DNA from: Rudanella sp031411995
GTDB lineage: Bacteria; Bacteroidota; Bacteroidia; Cytophagales; Spirosomataceae
Reading direction: 5' to 3'
NCBI GenBank assembly: GCA_031411995.1
Contig: JANOCD010000065.1
Location: 1 to 64,000, forward strand
Length of the DNA stretch: 64,000 nt
The position numbers and the translations under genes are program-made. The notes under the pieces were generated by a model. That model made no database searches. It saw only the letters and a program-made list of their open reading frames with translations, and was not told the DNA's origin. Below, in pieces: positions 43,433-52,700 of the stretch; position 1 is the first letter of the stretch, and each line of letters opens with the position of its first letter.

Positions 43433-46400
43433 ATGAAAAAACAACTACAGTACGCCTGGCGACTTAAGACTAAGATGCTGTTAGGCAGCTTCCTGGCTCT
43501 GATTTGCCTAACAAATGCCGCCCGTAGTCAGAACGTTTCGGGCCGTATTACAGCCGCCGAAAACGGCGACCCGCTCCCCGGTGTCAGTATCCTTATTAAA
43601 GGCACCAATCAGGGTACTACTACCGACAACGCCGGGAAGTACTCCATTAAACTCCCCAATGCAAATGCCACCCTTGTACTGAGCTTTATCGGGTACTTGA
43701 AGCAGGAGATTGCGGTGGGTGCGCGCACTACTGTCGATATTGCTCTCGCCGTGGACGAGAAGGCCCTACAGGAAGTGGTGGTGGTTGGGTATGGTACGCA
43801 ACAAAAAGTAAACCTGACGGGCGCCGTGGGCGTGGCCGATGCCAAACGACTTCAAAACCGGCCCATTGCCTCCACGGGAGAGGGTTTGCAGGGGGTGATT
43901 CCGAACCTGAACATCAACCCCCGAAACGGCGACCCCGCCCAGCCGATTACCTTCAACATCCGGGGTTATGAGTCCATCAACGGGGGTGCTCCGCTGATTC
44001 TGGTCGATAATGTGCCGATGGATCTGAACCGAATCAACCCCAACGACATCGAGAGTATCAGCGTGCTGAAAGATGCCTCGGCATCAGCCGTTTACGGCGC
44101 ACGGGCGGCCTTCGGGGTAGTGTTGGTGACGACCAAAAGTGCTAAACCCGGCAAAGTGACGGTTTCGATAGGTAGCCAGTTCTCGCTGGCCAAGCCCATT
44201 TTCAACATGGATGTCGTAACTGACCCCTATCAGTTTGTGCTGGCCCGAAACGCGGCTAACGTCCGTACCAGTGGCGTGCCGGCCTATGATGCCGACATGG
44301 TGGCCGGCACCAAAGCCTTCTCCGAAAATCCGGCAACGGCACCGCAGTGGGGCGTGGTCAGTGGAACCCTGCGCTATTACGGGTACAACAATTACCAGAA
44401 CAGCATTATGACCGCCTACGCACCCACCAATCAGCAGGATTTGTCGGTTTCGGGTGGGTCTGATAAGTCCAAATACTTAGTTTCACTCGGCTATTTCAGT
44501 AAAGATGGCTACCTGAAAACCAACAACGAGAAGTTTAAGCGGTATAACTTCCTGATGAAAGCGGATTTCAAAGTCAACGACTGGATCAGCTTGGACGAAA
44601 AAGTGATTTTTAACTCGCAGAACAGCGACAAACCGCACTTTTATAACTGGGATGTAAACATCAACTCATTGGCACGGGTGAACCCCATCATGCCAATCCA
44701 GTTTCCAGACCTGCCGTTTTATGTGACCCAGGGCGACCGCGAGAAATTCGCTCCCTACATTGGCAAGTACTTCGGCGGCACCAATTTCTGGCCTTACCTG
44801 CTCAACGGTGGCCGCACCACGTTGACCAACAACGATCTCTGGCTCACACAGGGCGTAACCCTTACTCCGATAACGGGCTTGAAAATCCGGGGCGATTTTT
44901 CGTATAACATTTTCAACCGGGTTTATCAGGATGTTCAGAGCAAGGTGGACGTTATGGAGACTAACCTGCTGGCGGCAAACCCCCTCAATAATGGGTTCAG
45001 CGGAGACGACTGGGTTAGAACCGAGAACAACTATAACCAGTATTACGTGTTGAACGCGTATGCCGAATATGCGCTGCCAAAATTGGGCAACCACAACGTG
45101 ACGGCCATGATCGGGTTCAACCAGGAACGTGGTCTGTACCAATACTCAGGAGCACAGGCGCGATCGTTGATTACCCCGCTTGTTGTTGACCTGAATGCCA
45201 CCACTGGCGTGCAGCAAACCTTTGGCAGTAAGCAACATGCGGCACTGCGTGGAGCATTCTACCGGCTGAACTATAATTTCAGGGAGAAATACCTGATCGA
45301 ATTTAACGGTCGCTACGACGGTACGTCGCGCTTTCCGACCGACAGCCGGTTTGGGTTCTTCCCGTCGGTATCGGCAGGATGGCGGATTAGTAACGAGAAG
45401 TTTATGGATGCCACCAACGGCTGGCTCGACAACCTGAAACTGCGGGCCTCCTACGGAACGCTGGGCAATCAAATTCTGCTTGACGGCAACCGGAACCAGA
45501 TTTTTTACCCCTATATCTCGACAATGGGTACGGGCCAATCGCCCTATATGTTCACCAACGCCACCATTCCGTTTGTGTCGGCAGCGGGTTTAGTAAGCCC
45601 CTCGCTGACATGGGAAACGGTCGTTTCCAAAAACATTGGTCTGGATGTAACCATGCTCCGGGGGCGGCTCGATGCCTCAGTGGATGTTTATACCCGTGAT
45701 ACGAAAGATATGCTGATGGACGTGACCTACCCGGCGATTCTGGGTACGGCAGCGCCAAAGGAAAACGCGGCTGATCTGCGTACGAAAGGATGGGAACTCG
45801 CCCTGACCTGGCGCGATAAGTTCAAGAGTAACTGGAGCTACGATGTGACCCTCGCCCTGTCGGACTGGACAGCCGAAATTACCAAGTTCAATAACCCAAC
45901 TGGGGCTATTGCCAATTACTACGTAGGGCAGAAATTGGGCGAAGTCTGGGGTTTCGAAACGGCAGGCATTTTCCAAACGACCGATGAGGTAGCCGCTGCC
46001 GCCAAACAAACCAATATTGGTGCCAACTGGCGGCCGGGCGACATTCGCTACGCCGACATCAACGGCGACGGTAACATTACGTTTGGCAACAACACGCTGA
46101 GCAATCCCGGCGACCGCAAAATTATTGCCAACACTACCCCGCGTTATTCATTTGGTCTTAACAGTAGCCTCGGCTACAAGGGCCTGCGCCTGACGGTGTT
46201 TTTCCAGGGTATTGGCCAACGCGACTACGTGCCGACATCCGGCAACTGGACCTGGTTCTATCCCTACAACGCCGGTCACGTGGAGAAATACTACATCACT
46301 GACACCTGGACCGAGACCAACCGCGATGCGTATTTCCCGGCCGCGCACATTTCGACCAACGACAAGAAAAACGTGCAGACCCAGTCGCGCTACATTCAGA

Positions 46401-46624
46401 AGGCGGGGTATATCCGGTTGAAAAACATTAACCTGAGCTACGACCTTCCGCAGGGGCTGCTTAAAAAGGTCGGTGTTGGCCGGGCGCAAGTGTTTGTAAC
46501 GGGTATGAACGTGTGGGAATACACTAAAATGCGGAAGCCGTTAGACCCCGAAACGATCTACACGGATGCTATCGAATATCCCATGCAGCGCATTTCGACA
46601 TTAGGGCTTAACCTTACTTTCTAA
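43433..46624 (+). CDS. SusC/RagA family TonB-linked outer membrane protein (pair 2)
   Basis: This 1063-residue protein has a signal peptide (to about 32), a carboxypeptidase-regulatory-like domain (VSGRITAAENGDPLPGVSILIKGTN) and LQEVVVVGYGTQ entering the plug. The plug ends ASASAVYGARAAFGVVLVTT and is followed by a barrel ending STLGLNLTF. It works with the SusD at 46753. There is no STN domain. ASAVYGARAAFG instead of the commoner RAANG is a small variation. Confidence 0.95.
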   Translation: MKKQLQYAWRLKTKMLLGSFLALICLTNAARSQNVSGRITAAENGDPLPGVSILIKGTNQGTTTDNAGKYSIKLPNANATLVLSFIGYLKQEIAVGARTTVDIALAVDEKALQEVVVVGYGTQQKVNLTGAVGVADAKRLQNRPIASTGEGLQGVIPNLNINPRNGDPAQPITFNIRGYESINGGAPLILVDNVPMDLNRINPNDIESISVLKDASASAVYGARAAFGVVLVTTKSAKPGKVTVSIGSQFSLAKPIFNMDVVTDPYQFVLARNAANVRTSGVPAYDADMVAGTKAFSENPATAPQWGVVSGTLRYYGYNNYQNSIMTAYAPTNQQDLSVSGGSDKSKYLVSLGYFSKDGYLKTNNEKFKRYNFLMKADFKVNDWISLDEKVIFNSQNSDKPHFYNWDVNINSLARVNPIMPIQFPDLPFYVTQGDREKFAPYIGKYFGGTNFWPYLLNGGRTTLTNNDLWLTQGVTLTPITGLKIRGDFSYNIFNRVYQDVQSKVDVMETNLLAANPLNNGFSGDDWVRTENNYNQYYVLNAYAEYALPKLGNHNVTAMIGFNQERGLYQYSGAQARSLITPLVVDLNATTGVQQTFGSKQHAALRGAFYRLNYNFREKYLIEFNGRYDGTSRFPTDSRFGFFPSVSAGWRISNEKFMDATNGWLDNLKLRASYGTLGNQILLDGNRNQIFYPYISTMGTGQSPYMFTNATIPFVSAAGLVSPSLTWETVVSKNIGLDVTMLRGRLDASVDVYTRDTKDMLMDVTYPAILGTAAPKENAADLRTKGWELALTWRDKFKSNWSYDVTLALSDWTAEITKFNNPTGAIANYYVGQKLGEVWGFETAGIFQTTDEVAAAAKQTNIGANWRPGDIRYADINGDGNITFGNNTLSNPGDRKIIANTTPRYSFGLNSSLGYKGLRLTVFFQGIGQRDYVPTSGNWTWFYPYNAGHVEKYYITDTWTETNRDAYFPAAHISTNDKKNVQTQSRYIQKAGYIRLKNINLSYDLPQGLLKKVGVGRAQVFVTGMNVWEYTKMRKPLDPETIYTDAIEYPMQRISTLGLNLTF

Positions 46625-46627
46625 ATT

Positions 46628-46737
46628 ACCTCACCCCCTGCCCCTCTCCTTCGTAAGGAGAGGGGAGCTGTTAATGCCAACTTATAAGACTGGTAATCCC
46701 CCCTCTCCTTCACAAGGAGAGGGGCAGGGGGTGAGGT
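46628..46737. repeat. Nested palindromes between susC and susD of pair 2
   Basis: A 24-bp arm at 46628-46651 is the exact reverse complement of 46714-46737. Each half also contains its own small hairpin, CCCCTCTCCTT/AAGGAGAGGGG at 46641-46665 and again at 46701-46724. The region can therefore fold as one long stem or as two short ones. No T-run follows, so it is not a plain terminator. It ends 15 bp before the SusD start. Confidence 0.85.
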
Positions 46738-46752
46738 TCAACCGATTTCAAC

Positions 46753-48534
46753 ATGAAAAAATATAGCTTATCCCTTGCCTTCACGCTCGTGGCCGCCTTT
46801 CTGTTTACGGGTTGCAATGACGAGTTTCTGGAACGCTACCCGCTGGATCGGGTTACGAACCAAACGTTCTGGAATACCGAAAACGATCTGCGGGTCTATA
46901 ACAACAGCCTGTATGATTTGGCCCGCAACGACGATAACGTCCCTATTTTGCACGGTCATTACAATGGCTTTGAAAGCCACTGGGGCAGTTTCTGGTTCTT
47001 AGATGAGTTTGCCGACAACATGGCCCCCCGCCATGCCCGCCATACCTACTACCAGCAGGTGCGTTCGGGCAAGCATACCGTACCGACCGATGCTGGCCCG
47101 CAGTGGTTTGGCTTCAAGGGGTGGAATTTCGTCCGGGCCATCAACGTAGGTTTAGCAAATTACGATAAAGCTACTGTCAGTCAGGCTATTAAAGATCGGT
47201 ATATTGCTGAGGCCAAGTTGTTCAGAGGCTGGTTTTATGCCGAAAAAGTTCAGAAATTTGGCGATGTCCCGTTCGTGGAGAAAGAATTGACGGTGGAATC
47301 CCCCGAATTGTTTGCCGCCCGGACAGCCCGCGAAGAAGCCATGGAGAAAGTGCTGGAGGACCTCAACTTTGCGGCCACCAAACTACCCGACACTTGGGGC
47401 GATGGCAATGCACCGGGTCGGATAAACCGCTGGAATGCCCTGTTAGTGAAGTCGCGGTTGTGTTTGTTCGAGGGTACGTGGCGCAAGTATCACGGCGGCA
47501 AAGACCCGAACAAATGGTTGCAGGAAGCCGCCAATGCCGCCAAAGAACTGATGGACAAAGGCCCCTATCGGCTGTTCAACACGGGCAACCCAACAACCGA
47601 TTACAACTCATATCACCGGGTACTAAACTTAGCCGGAAACCCGGAGGTGATGTACTGGCGCAAATACCAGTTGGGCGTGTTTACGAACCACGTGCAGTCG
47701 TATTTTGAATATGCGGGCGGAGCTACCAAAAGCGCGGTCGAAGATTACCTCTGTACCGATGGTAAGCCCATTACAACATCGGCCCTTTACAAAGGCGATG
47801 CCACCATTGAAGATGTGTTTGAGAACCGCGACCCGCGCCTGCGTCAGACGATATTGCACCCCGCCGATGCCGTCAAATACAAGTATCATTTGGCCGATGG
47901 ACGGGCATATCCTCGTATTCAGGGTATGGAAGGGGGCTATTTGTCCACAACGGGTTATCACATCATCAAGCACTATAATGCCGATGATATGATTGGGAAG
48001 GCGTTCGATACGGCCGAAGCACCGGCTATTATTCTGCGTTTTGCCGAAGCCCTGCTCAATTATGCCGAAGCCCAGGCCGAACTAAGCAAAATCTCGCAAG
48101 CCGACCTCGACTTAACGATCAACAAACTCCGCGACCGGGTTGGAATGCCGCACCTGAAATTAGACGCGGTGCCGGTTGACCCGCGCTATACGGCTGATGG
48201 AATCTCGCCGATCATTGCCGAAATTCGGCGCGAACGCCGGGTTGAACTGTTTATGGAAGGGTTCCGGTATAACGATCTCCGGCGGTGGAAACAGGGCAAA
48301 AAAATGCTCATCCCAACGCTTGGCATTCGCTGGGATGCGGCAGCCATTGCCCGCTATGCAAAGGCAAACGTGCAAACAAGTGTAGACCCCGTCTCAAAAA
48401 ATACCTACGTCGATGTGTATAAAGGTACGGATTGGGCTAACCCTGTTTTCGATGAAGCCAAGCATTATCTCTGGCCTATTCCGCTGAACAACCTCGCGCA
48501 GAATCCGGCACTAAAGCAGAATCCGGGTTGGTAG
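46753..48534 (+). CDS. SusD/RagB family nutrient-binding lipoprotein (pair 2)
   Basis: This 593-residue protein has a lipobox (LVAAFLFTGC) and the SusD opening CNDEFLERYPLDRVTNQTFW. The helical repeats follow, including AEAKLFRGWFYAEKVQKFGDVPFVEKEL. The C-terminal SusD region has ILRFAEALLNYAEAQAELS, RRERRVELFMEGFRYNDLRRW and the end HYLWPIPLNNLAQNPALKQNPGW. It is the surface lid for the SusC encoded upstream; the two genes are 128 bp apart because of the palindromes. Confidence 0.95.
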   Translation: MKKYSLSLAFTLVAAFLFTGCNDEFLERYPLDRVTNQTFWNTENDLRVYNNSLYDLARNDDNVPILHGHYNGFESHWGSFWFLDEFADNMAPRHARHTYYQQVRSGKHTVPTDAGPQWFGFKGWNFVRAINVGLANYDKATVSQAIKDRYIAEAKLFRGWFYAEKVQKFGDVPFVEKELTVESPELFAARTAREEAMEKVLEDLNFAATKLPDTWGDGNAPGRINRWNALLVKSRLCLFEGTWRKYHGGKDPNKWLQEAANAAKELMDKGPYRLFNTGNPTTDYNSYHRVLNLAGNPEVMYWRKYQLGVFTNHVQSYFEYAGGATKSAVEDYLCTDGKPITTSALYKGDATIEDVFENRDPRLRQTILHPADAVKYKYHLADGRAYPRIQGMEGGYLSTTGYHIIKHYNADDMIGKAFDTAEAPAIILRFAEALLNYAEAQAELSKISQADLDLTINKLRDRVGMPHLKLDAVPVDPRYTADGISPIIAEIRRERRVELFMEGFRYNDLRRWKQGKKMLIPTLGIRWDAAAIARYAKANVQTSVDPVSKNTYVDVYKGTDWANPVFDEAKHYLWPIPLNNLAQNPALKQNPGW

Positions 48535-48540
48535 GGTGAA

Positions 48541-48617
48541 TGAGTAATGCATAATGGTGAATGCGCAATGTGCTACCGCATTCACCATTATGCATTACTC
48601 ATTATGCATTACTCATT
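48541..48617. repeat. 24-bp perfect inverted repeat plus direct repeat after SusD 2
   Basis: 48541-48564 (TGAGTAATGCATAATGGTGA...) is the exact reverse complement of 48578-48601. A 17-bp word ATTATGCATTACTCATT occurs twice in tandem at 48587-48603 and 48601-48617. It starts 6 bp after the SusD stop. An open frame runs through it into the FHA gene but does not look coding. Confidence 0.85.
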
Positions 48618-48684
48618 CTTGCCACTCAAAAACTTATTGCCCGCTGAAAAGCGTTTTTATGTCCAAAAATGTCCCTATTTCGTT

Positions 48685-49773
48685 ATGGGTACAATGGAAA
48701 AACCACCAATTAGCTTCTGGGATCAATTAGGTAGTTTGCTCGTACCAAAGCGGGAGCAGAATACACCCGCCACGATTAAAAACGAGCGAATTCTGGCCGA
48801 ACTGATCCGTTGTTTTGAAGCCTCCTTAAACCGCGAAAGCATCGGTACAAGTTTGCTGTTCGATGCGCATTTTGTGATTATTCTGCACCCGACAAGTTAT
48901 GCCGAACGCCTGGCAGCGCTGCCGGTCATTGTGAATGAAGCCGTGAAAGCGTTTTATGACCGCATTGATGCCCGCAAAAAAGGAACCGACAAAATTGTGA
49001 CGGTGGCCTCGCACTGGCATTTTAAATTCGGCCCCGGAACCGAGTTCGACGGGCGATCCATTACACCCGCCGATGTGGAAGTCATTGGATCGCTGACGGG
49101 GGCCTCGCTCGAAAACGACAGTGTTGACAATGCACCCGTGGGTGGTAATTTGAAAGCTACCCGCAAAGTGAAGAACACCAATGTCTACCAAAAATTAGAC
49201 CTTAACCTACCCTCCTTTCGCCACATCGACTTTCGGGAATCGGGGGCCTTTGCGGTGCGCATTGACCCCGCCCTGTTGCCAGCCCACGAGGAGCCGAGCC
49301 TGAAAAAGGAGTTGCCGACAACACCGCCAATTTCACCAGCCGTTTTGCCGGAGGTGGTTGCTCCCGTTGCTGGTTTGCCCAATCCGCAGCGGCCCGCCCA
49401 ACCGCCTTTGCCCCGGCCCCAACCGGAGTCGCTCGCCCGAATAGACTGTTTTATGGCCGATCAGAACTCCGAAGAAACCTACTGGATGCGCGACCGGGAA
49501 GTGGTAATTGCCCGTCGGGAGCCTGATAATGAATCCTTTGCCAACTACATCCGGCTGGTGTCGCCTTATGTCTCGAACCCTCATGCCCGAATCCGGTATG
49601 ATGCCACGACGGGGCAGTTTCAACTGGCCTCGTTCAGTCAGCACGAAACCCGCCTGAACGAACAGATTGTGGCCCGCAGCGAACCGGGAAATCCTGTTTG
49701 GGTGTCACTGCCCAGCCCTTCGCAGATTCTGCTCAATGGAATCGTTACGTTATCGTTTCAAAGCAGTTTGTGA
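48685..49773 (+). CDS. FHA-domain-like protein with FhaA-type N-terminus
   Basis: This 362-residue protein has three parts. Residues about 20-130 (RILAELIRCFEASL, FDAHFVIILHPTSYAERL) resemble the FhaA N-terminal domain (DUF3662). A proline-rich linker spans about 200-255. The C-terminal 110 residues (REVVIARREPD, IRLVSPYVSNPHARIRYD, QILLNGIVTLSF) look like an FHA phosphothreonine-binding fold. It lies at the head of a PP2C and Ser/Thr kinase cluster and probably reads the kinases' phosphorylation. ATG 48685 is chosen; the upstream open frame lies within repeat sequence. Confidence 0.75.
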   Translation: MGTMEKPPISFWDQLGSLLVPKREQNTPATIKNERILAELIRCFEASLNRESIGTSLLFDAHFVIILHPTSYAERLAALPVIVNEAVKAFYDRIDARKKGTDKIVTVASHWHFKFGPGTEFDGRSITPADVEVIGSLTGASLENDSVDNAPVGGNLKATRKVKNTNVYQKLDLNLPSFRHIDFRESGAFAVRIDPALLPAHEEPSLKKELPTTPPISPAVLPEVVAPVAGLPNPQRPAQPPLPRPQPESLARIDCFMADQNSEETYWMRDREVVIARREPDNESFANYIRLVSPYVSNPHARIRYDATTGQFQLASFSQHETRLNEQIVARSEPGNPVWVSLPSPSQILLNGIVTLSFQSSL

Positions 49774-49813
49774 AGTAGGCCTGTTCAAACCCAAACCCAC
49801 AACCACAACCCCT

Positions 49814-49897
49814 ATGATTGATACACTAATTGCTATTTTGCTGGGTGCTTTTGTCGCGTTGCTACTGATTCGCCACTTCCGTTCATTACCCCGGTAG
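49814..49897 (+). CDS. 27-residue single-span membrane peptide, putative
   Basis: The tiny frame encodes MIDTLIAILLGAFVALLLIR followed by HFRSLPR: one clean hydrophobic span with a basic C-terminal end. It lies between the FHA-like gene and the PP2C gene, 40 bp after one and 43 bp before the other. No family is known and no ribosome site is striking, so it may be chance; the perfect membrane-span design and the operon position argue for a real small protein. Confidence 0.4.
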   Translation: MIDTLIAILLGAFVALLLIRHFRSLPR

Positions 49898-49940
49898 TTG
49901 ATTGGTACTTCCAATCCGAAATCCCCAATTCGAAATTCCA

Positions 49941-51089
49941 ATGACCTATTCCCCTCTACAGATTGCCGGACAAACTGATGTTGGCCGACACCGCAAAGAC
50001 AATCAGGATACCTTTATTAGCAGGCCGTTGTGGTCGGGCAACGATGCGCTTTTGGTTGTGATCGATGGGGTAGGGGGGTATGCCGGTGGAGCGGAGGCTG
50101 CTGCGTTAGCAAGTGAATCCATTGAACAATATATGGCTACCCCAACCGGTGATACACTTACAATGCTTCAGGAAGCCGTGGTGCACGCTAATAATCAGAT
50201 TGTTACCAGGAAATATGATAACCCTGAACTAGCCCGGATGTGCTGTGTGCTGACGGCCGCCGTAGCCAATGTGGAGACGCAAAAGTTGTTGTTCGTGCAT
50301 GTGGGAGATACCCGTTTATACCGTTTTCGGGCGGGTCAGCTTACCAAACTAACGCACGACCATTCGCTGGTGGGCGTGCGCGAAGATGCCAACCAACTCA
50401 CTGAGCGTGAGGCTATGAAGCACCCCCGCCGAAATGAGATTCTGCGCGATGTGGGAACAATGGCGCACCGGGTCGACGATCCTGAATTTCTGGAGTCGGG
50501 GGAAATCGATTTTCTGCCCGGCGACAACTTGTTGCTGTGCAGCGATGGCCTGACCGATATGCTTACCCGCGACCAGCTCACCGACGTATTGACGCAGTCG
50601 GTATCGCCAGCCGAACAAATCACTGAACTGATTCGACAGGCCAACGAACAGGGTGGTCAGGATAATATTACGGTGGTGGTGGCTCACTACCCCGCCACAA
50701 TTGGCACAACTCTTGCCACACCTATATTGCCCGCTGAAACCGGATACGTGGAAACTGCCGAACCCGCGCCCATGCTGGTGAAACCGGTGGCGGCAACGGA
50801 GGTTGCTGCACCGGCAGTTGCCACAAAACCAGCTTCACTAAGTAAAGGGCTTATTGCATTGATGGTATCCATTGTGGTGCTCCTGGTGGCAGGCATCGCC
50901 TGGTGGCAGCCGGACCGCCGGACCGCCGACGACATGCCCCGGCCCGTGCCGGCAAATGAATTACAGCCAATGCCTGTTTTGCGCGATTCGGCCCGGATAG
51001 TTACGGGGGATTCTCTCCGGTCGGTGGCGGGCGATTCGTTGATTGATCTTACAGTGAAAAAACAACCCGATTCTTTAAAAACGCCATAA
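49941..51089 (+). CDS. PP2C-family Ser/Thr phosphatase with C-terminal membrane segment
   Basis: This 382-residue protein carries PP2C motifs in order: GRHRKDNQD (metal-binding D), VIDGVGGYAGG (DGxGG), HVGDTRLYR, LLCSDGLTDML and GGQDNITVVV. A linker is followed by one membrane span (about 298-320: LIALMVSIVVLLVAGIAWW) and a short outer tail. It would dephosphorylate targets of the two kinases encoded 6 bp and 1.6 kb downstream. ATG 49941 is preferred to one 39 bp earlier, which lies in AATCCGAAATCCC-type repeat sequence. Confidence 0.9.
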   Translation: MTYSPLQIAGQTDVGRHRKDNQDTFISRPLWSGNDALLVVIDGVGGYAGGAEAAALASESIEQYMATPTGDTLTMLQEAVVHANNQIVTRKYDNPELARMCCVLTAAVANVETQKLLFVHVGDTRLYRFRAGQLTKLTHDHSLVGVREDANQLTEREAMKHPRRNEILRDVGTMAHRVDDPEFLESGEIDFLPGDNLLLCSDGLTDMLTRDQLTDVLTQSVSPAEQITELIRQANEQGGQDNITVVVAHYPATIGTTLATPILPAETGYVETAEPAPMLVKPVAATEVAAPAVATKPASLSKGLIALMVSIVVLLVAGIAWWQPDRRTADDMPRPVPANELQPMPVLRDSARIVTGDSLRSVAGDSLIDLTVKKQPDSLKTP

Positions 51090-51095
51090 CGCACC

Positions 51096-52694
51096 ATGCC
51101 AACGGTTAGCTTTAACACCCATTTTCCGGGCTACGACGTGCTGGGCGAGATTAGCCGCAGTAATGCCCGTGTGCTGAAGGCCCGGCACATCGCCACTGGC
51201 GACATTGTGGCCATTAAGCACTTTTCGCTGAATACCGATGCCGATACGCTCCGCCGTTTCGAGCGCGAGTCCACCATCATGACCCAGATGGAACACCCCA
51301 GCATTGTGAAAGTGCGGGAGGTTCGGCTGGATGCCGATTTGCCGTTTATTGTGATGGACTATGTGCAGGGTGGCAGCGTTCGGCAACTGATCGCCGAACA
51401 GGGCAGTATGTCGGTTGAGCTAACCATTCGGCTGGGCTTGCAGATGCTGAGTGCTTTTCGGCTGATTCATGCCCAGGGCATTGTTCACCGCGATGTGAAG
51501 CCTGAAAACATCCTGTTTCATCGGCTGGCCAGTGGCGAACTGCATTTTCTGTTGACCGATTTTGGCGTGGCCCGGTTGCATCAGCAACCCGTTACCATGA
51601 CGGGGCAATCGCTGATGACGTATGAATATGCAGCCCCCGAACAGTTCGATAATCCCCGGCAGGTAGGCGAAACGGCTGATTATTACGCCCTTGGTGTGGT
51701 GCTATACGAATGTCTCACGGGTAGTGTGCCGTTTCCGATGCGGGGAGAAACCGGCATGGTCACGTTTATGAACGCGGTAATGCACAACCCGCCCCCGCCA
51801 CCGGTATTGCCCACTAACCTGCCATTGCCCGCGAGCCTGGATACGCTGCTGGAACAACTGTTGACCAAGCAACCCACCGATCGGCTGCATAATCCTGACA
51901 TTGTAAAACTATTGCTGAAACAGGCCGAAGTAGAGCAACTGCACCGTGAAACAGGTCCGATTCAACCCCCGGCTCCCCTCCGCACAGAGATCGCTCAACA
52001 GGCAGCACTCGCCCCTGTGGAACGCCCGAAAGAGATTGCCAAACCAACTCGCCCCGCTCCGGTTAACAAGCCTGTAGACAGTCGCCCCCCACGCCGTATA
52101 ATGCCACTTGTAATTTTGGGAACAGCGTTGTTGCTAACCGCGCTTTGGGCCTACTGGTATTATACACAGGAAAGCCGACGGTCGTCTACTCCACAGTCGG
52201 TTTCGGGAGCCACAAACCCAACTGGCACGGCGAACCCAGATGAGGATGATGTGATTGAAACAACTGAGATAACGGATCTGACCGTTTCACCTGCTGTGCG
52301 TCAGGCAGAAAATCTTCGGCAAAAGCAGGCACAGGCCGAAGCCGCCCGGCAACGCTATGAGCAGGAAGTGGTGGCTGCCACAAACCAGTTGGAGGCTACA
52401 GCCTTTGGCGGCAAAATGGGATTTCTGGGTGGTATTAAAGATCTGAATGTTAGGCTGGTAAACCCTTCATCGGTTGCTTTTAAAGCGGTGAAGGTGCAGG
52501 TAGATTACGTCAAAGATAATGGCGAAAAATTTAAATCGGAGTCTATGTTTTTTATGAATCTTGGTCCTAATGGGTCAAAGACAAAGGAGGCTCCCGACAG
52601 TCAACGCGGCACCCAGTTCCGGGCGCGGGTTCTCCGGGCCGATGCTGCTCCAATGCCCGACAGCCTTACTCACTCCATTCTCCAAAATCCATAG
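51096..52694 (+). CDS. Hanks-type Ser/Thr protein kinase 1, membrane-anchored
   Basis: This 532-residue protein has a kinase domain at about 8-270: the VAIK lysine in GDIVAIKHF, catalytic loop HRDVKPEN, DFG in LTDFGVAR, and APEQFDN. The glycine-rich loop is poor (GEISRSNARV). One membrane span follows at about 335-353 (LVILGTALLLTALWAYWYY), then an outer or periplasmic part with a charged coil and a beta domain (LNVRLVNPSSVAFKAVKVQVDYV) that resembles FxLYD-type domains. It is probably a receptor kinase. It starts 6 bp after the phosphatase and is paralogous to the next gene. Confidence 0.92.
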   Translation: MPTVSFNTHFPGYDVLGEISRSNARVLKARHIATGDIVAIKHFSLNTDADTLRRFERESTIMTQMEHPSIVKVREVRLDADLPFIVMDYVQGGSVRQLIAEQGSMSVELTIRLGLQMLSAFRLIHAQGIVHRDVKPENILFHRLASGELHFLLTDFGVARLHQQPVTMTGQSLMTYEYAAPEQFDNPRQVGETADYYALGVVLYECLTGSVPFPMRGETGMVTFMNAVMHNPPPPPVLPTNLPLPASLDTLLEQLLTKQPTDRLHNPDIVKLLLKQAEVEQLHRETGPIQPPAPLRTEIAQQAALAPVERPKEIAKPTRPAPVNKPVDSRPPRRIMPLVILGTALLLTALWAYWYYTQESRRSSTPQSVSGATNPTGTANPDEDDVIETTEITDLTVSPAVRQAENLRQKQAQAEAARQRYEQEVVAATNQLEATAFGGKMGFLGGIKDLNVRLVNPSSVAFKAVKVQVDYVKDNGEKFKSESMFFMNLGPNGSKTKEAPDSQRGTQFRARVLRADAAPMPDSLTHSILQNP

Positions 52695-52700
52695 TGGCCC

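Noticed and set aside
46641..46665. CCCCTCTCCTT/AAGGAGAGGGG hairpin as terminator of susC
   Set aside because: No T-run follows, and susD lies downstream in the same unit.
48547..48684. N-terminal extension of the FHA-like protein from an ATG at 48547
   Set aside because: The 46 codons are made of palindromic repeat sequence (48541-48617), and ATG 48685 is followed by domain-like sequence.
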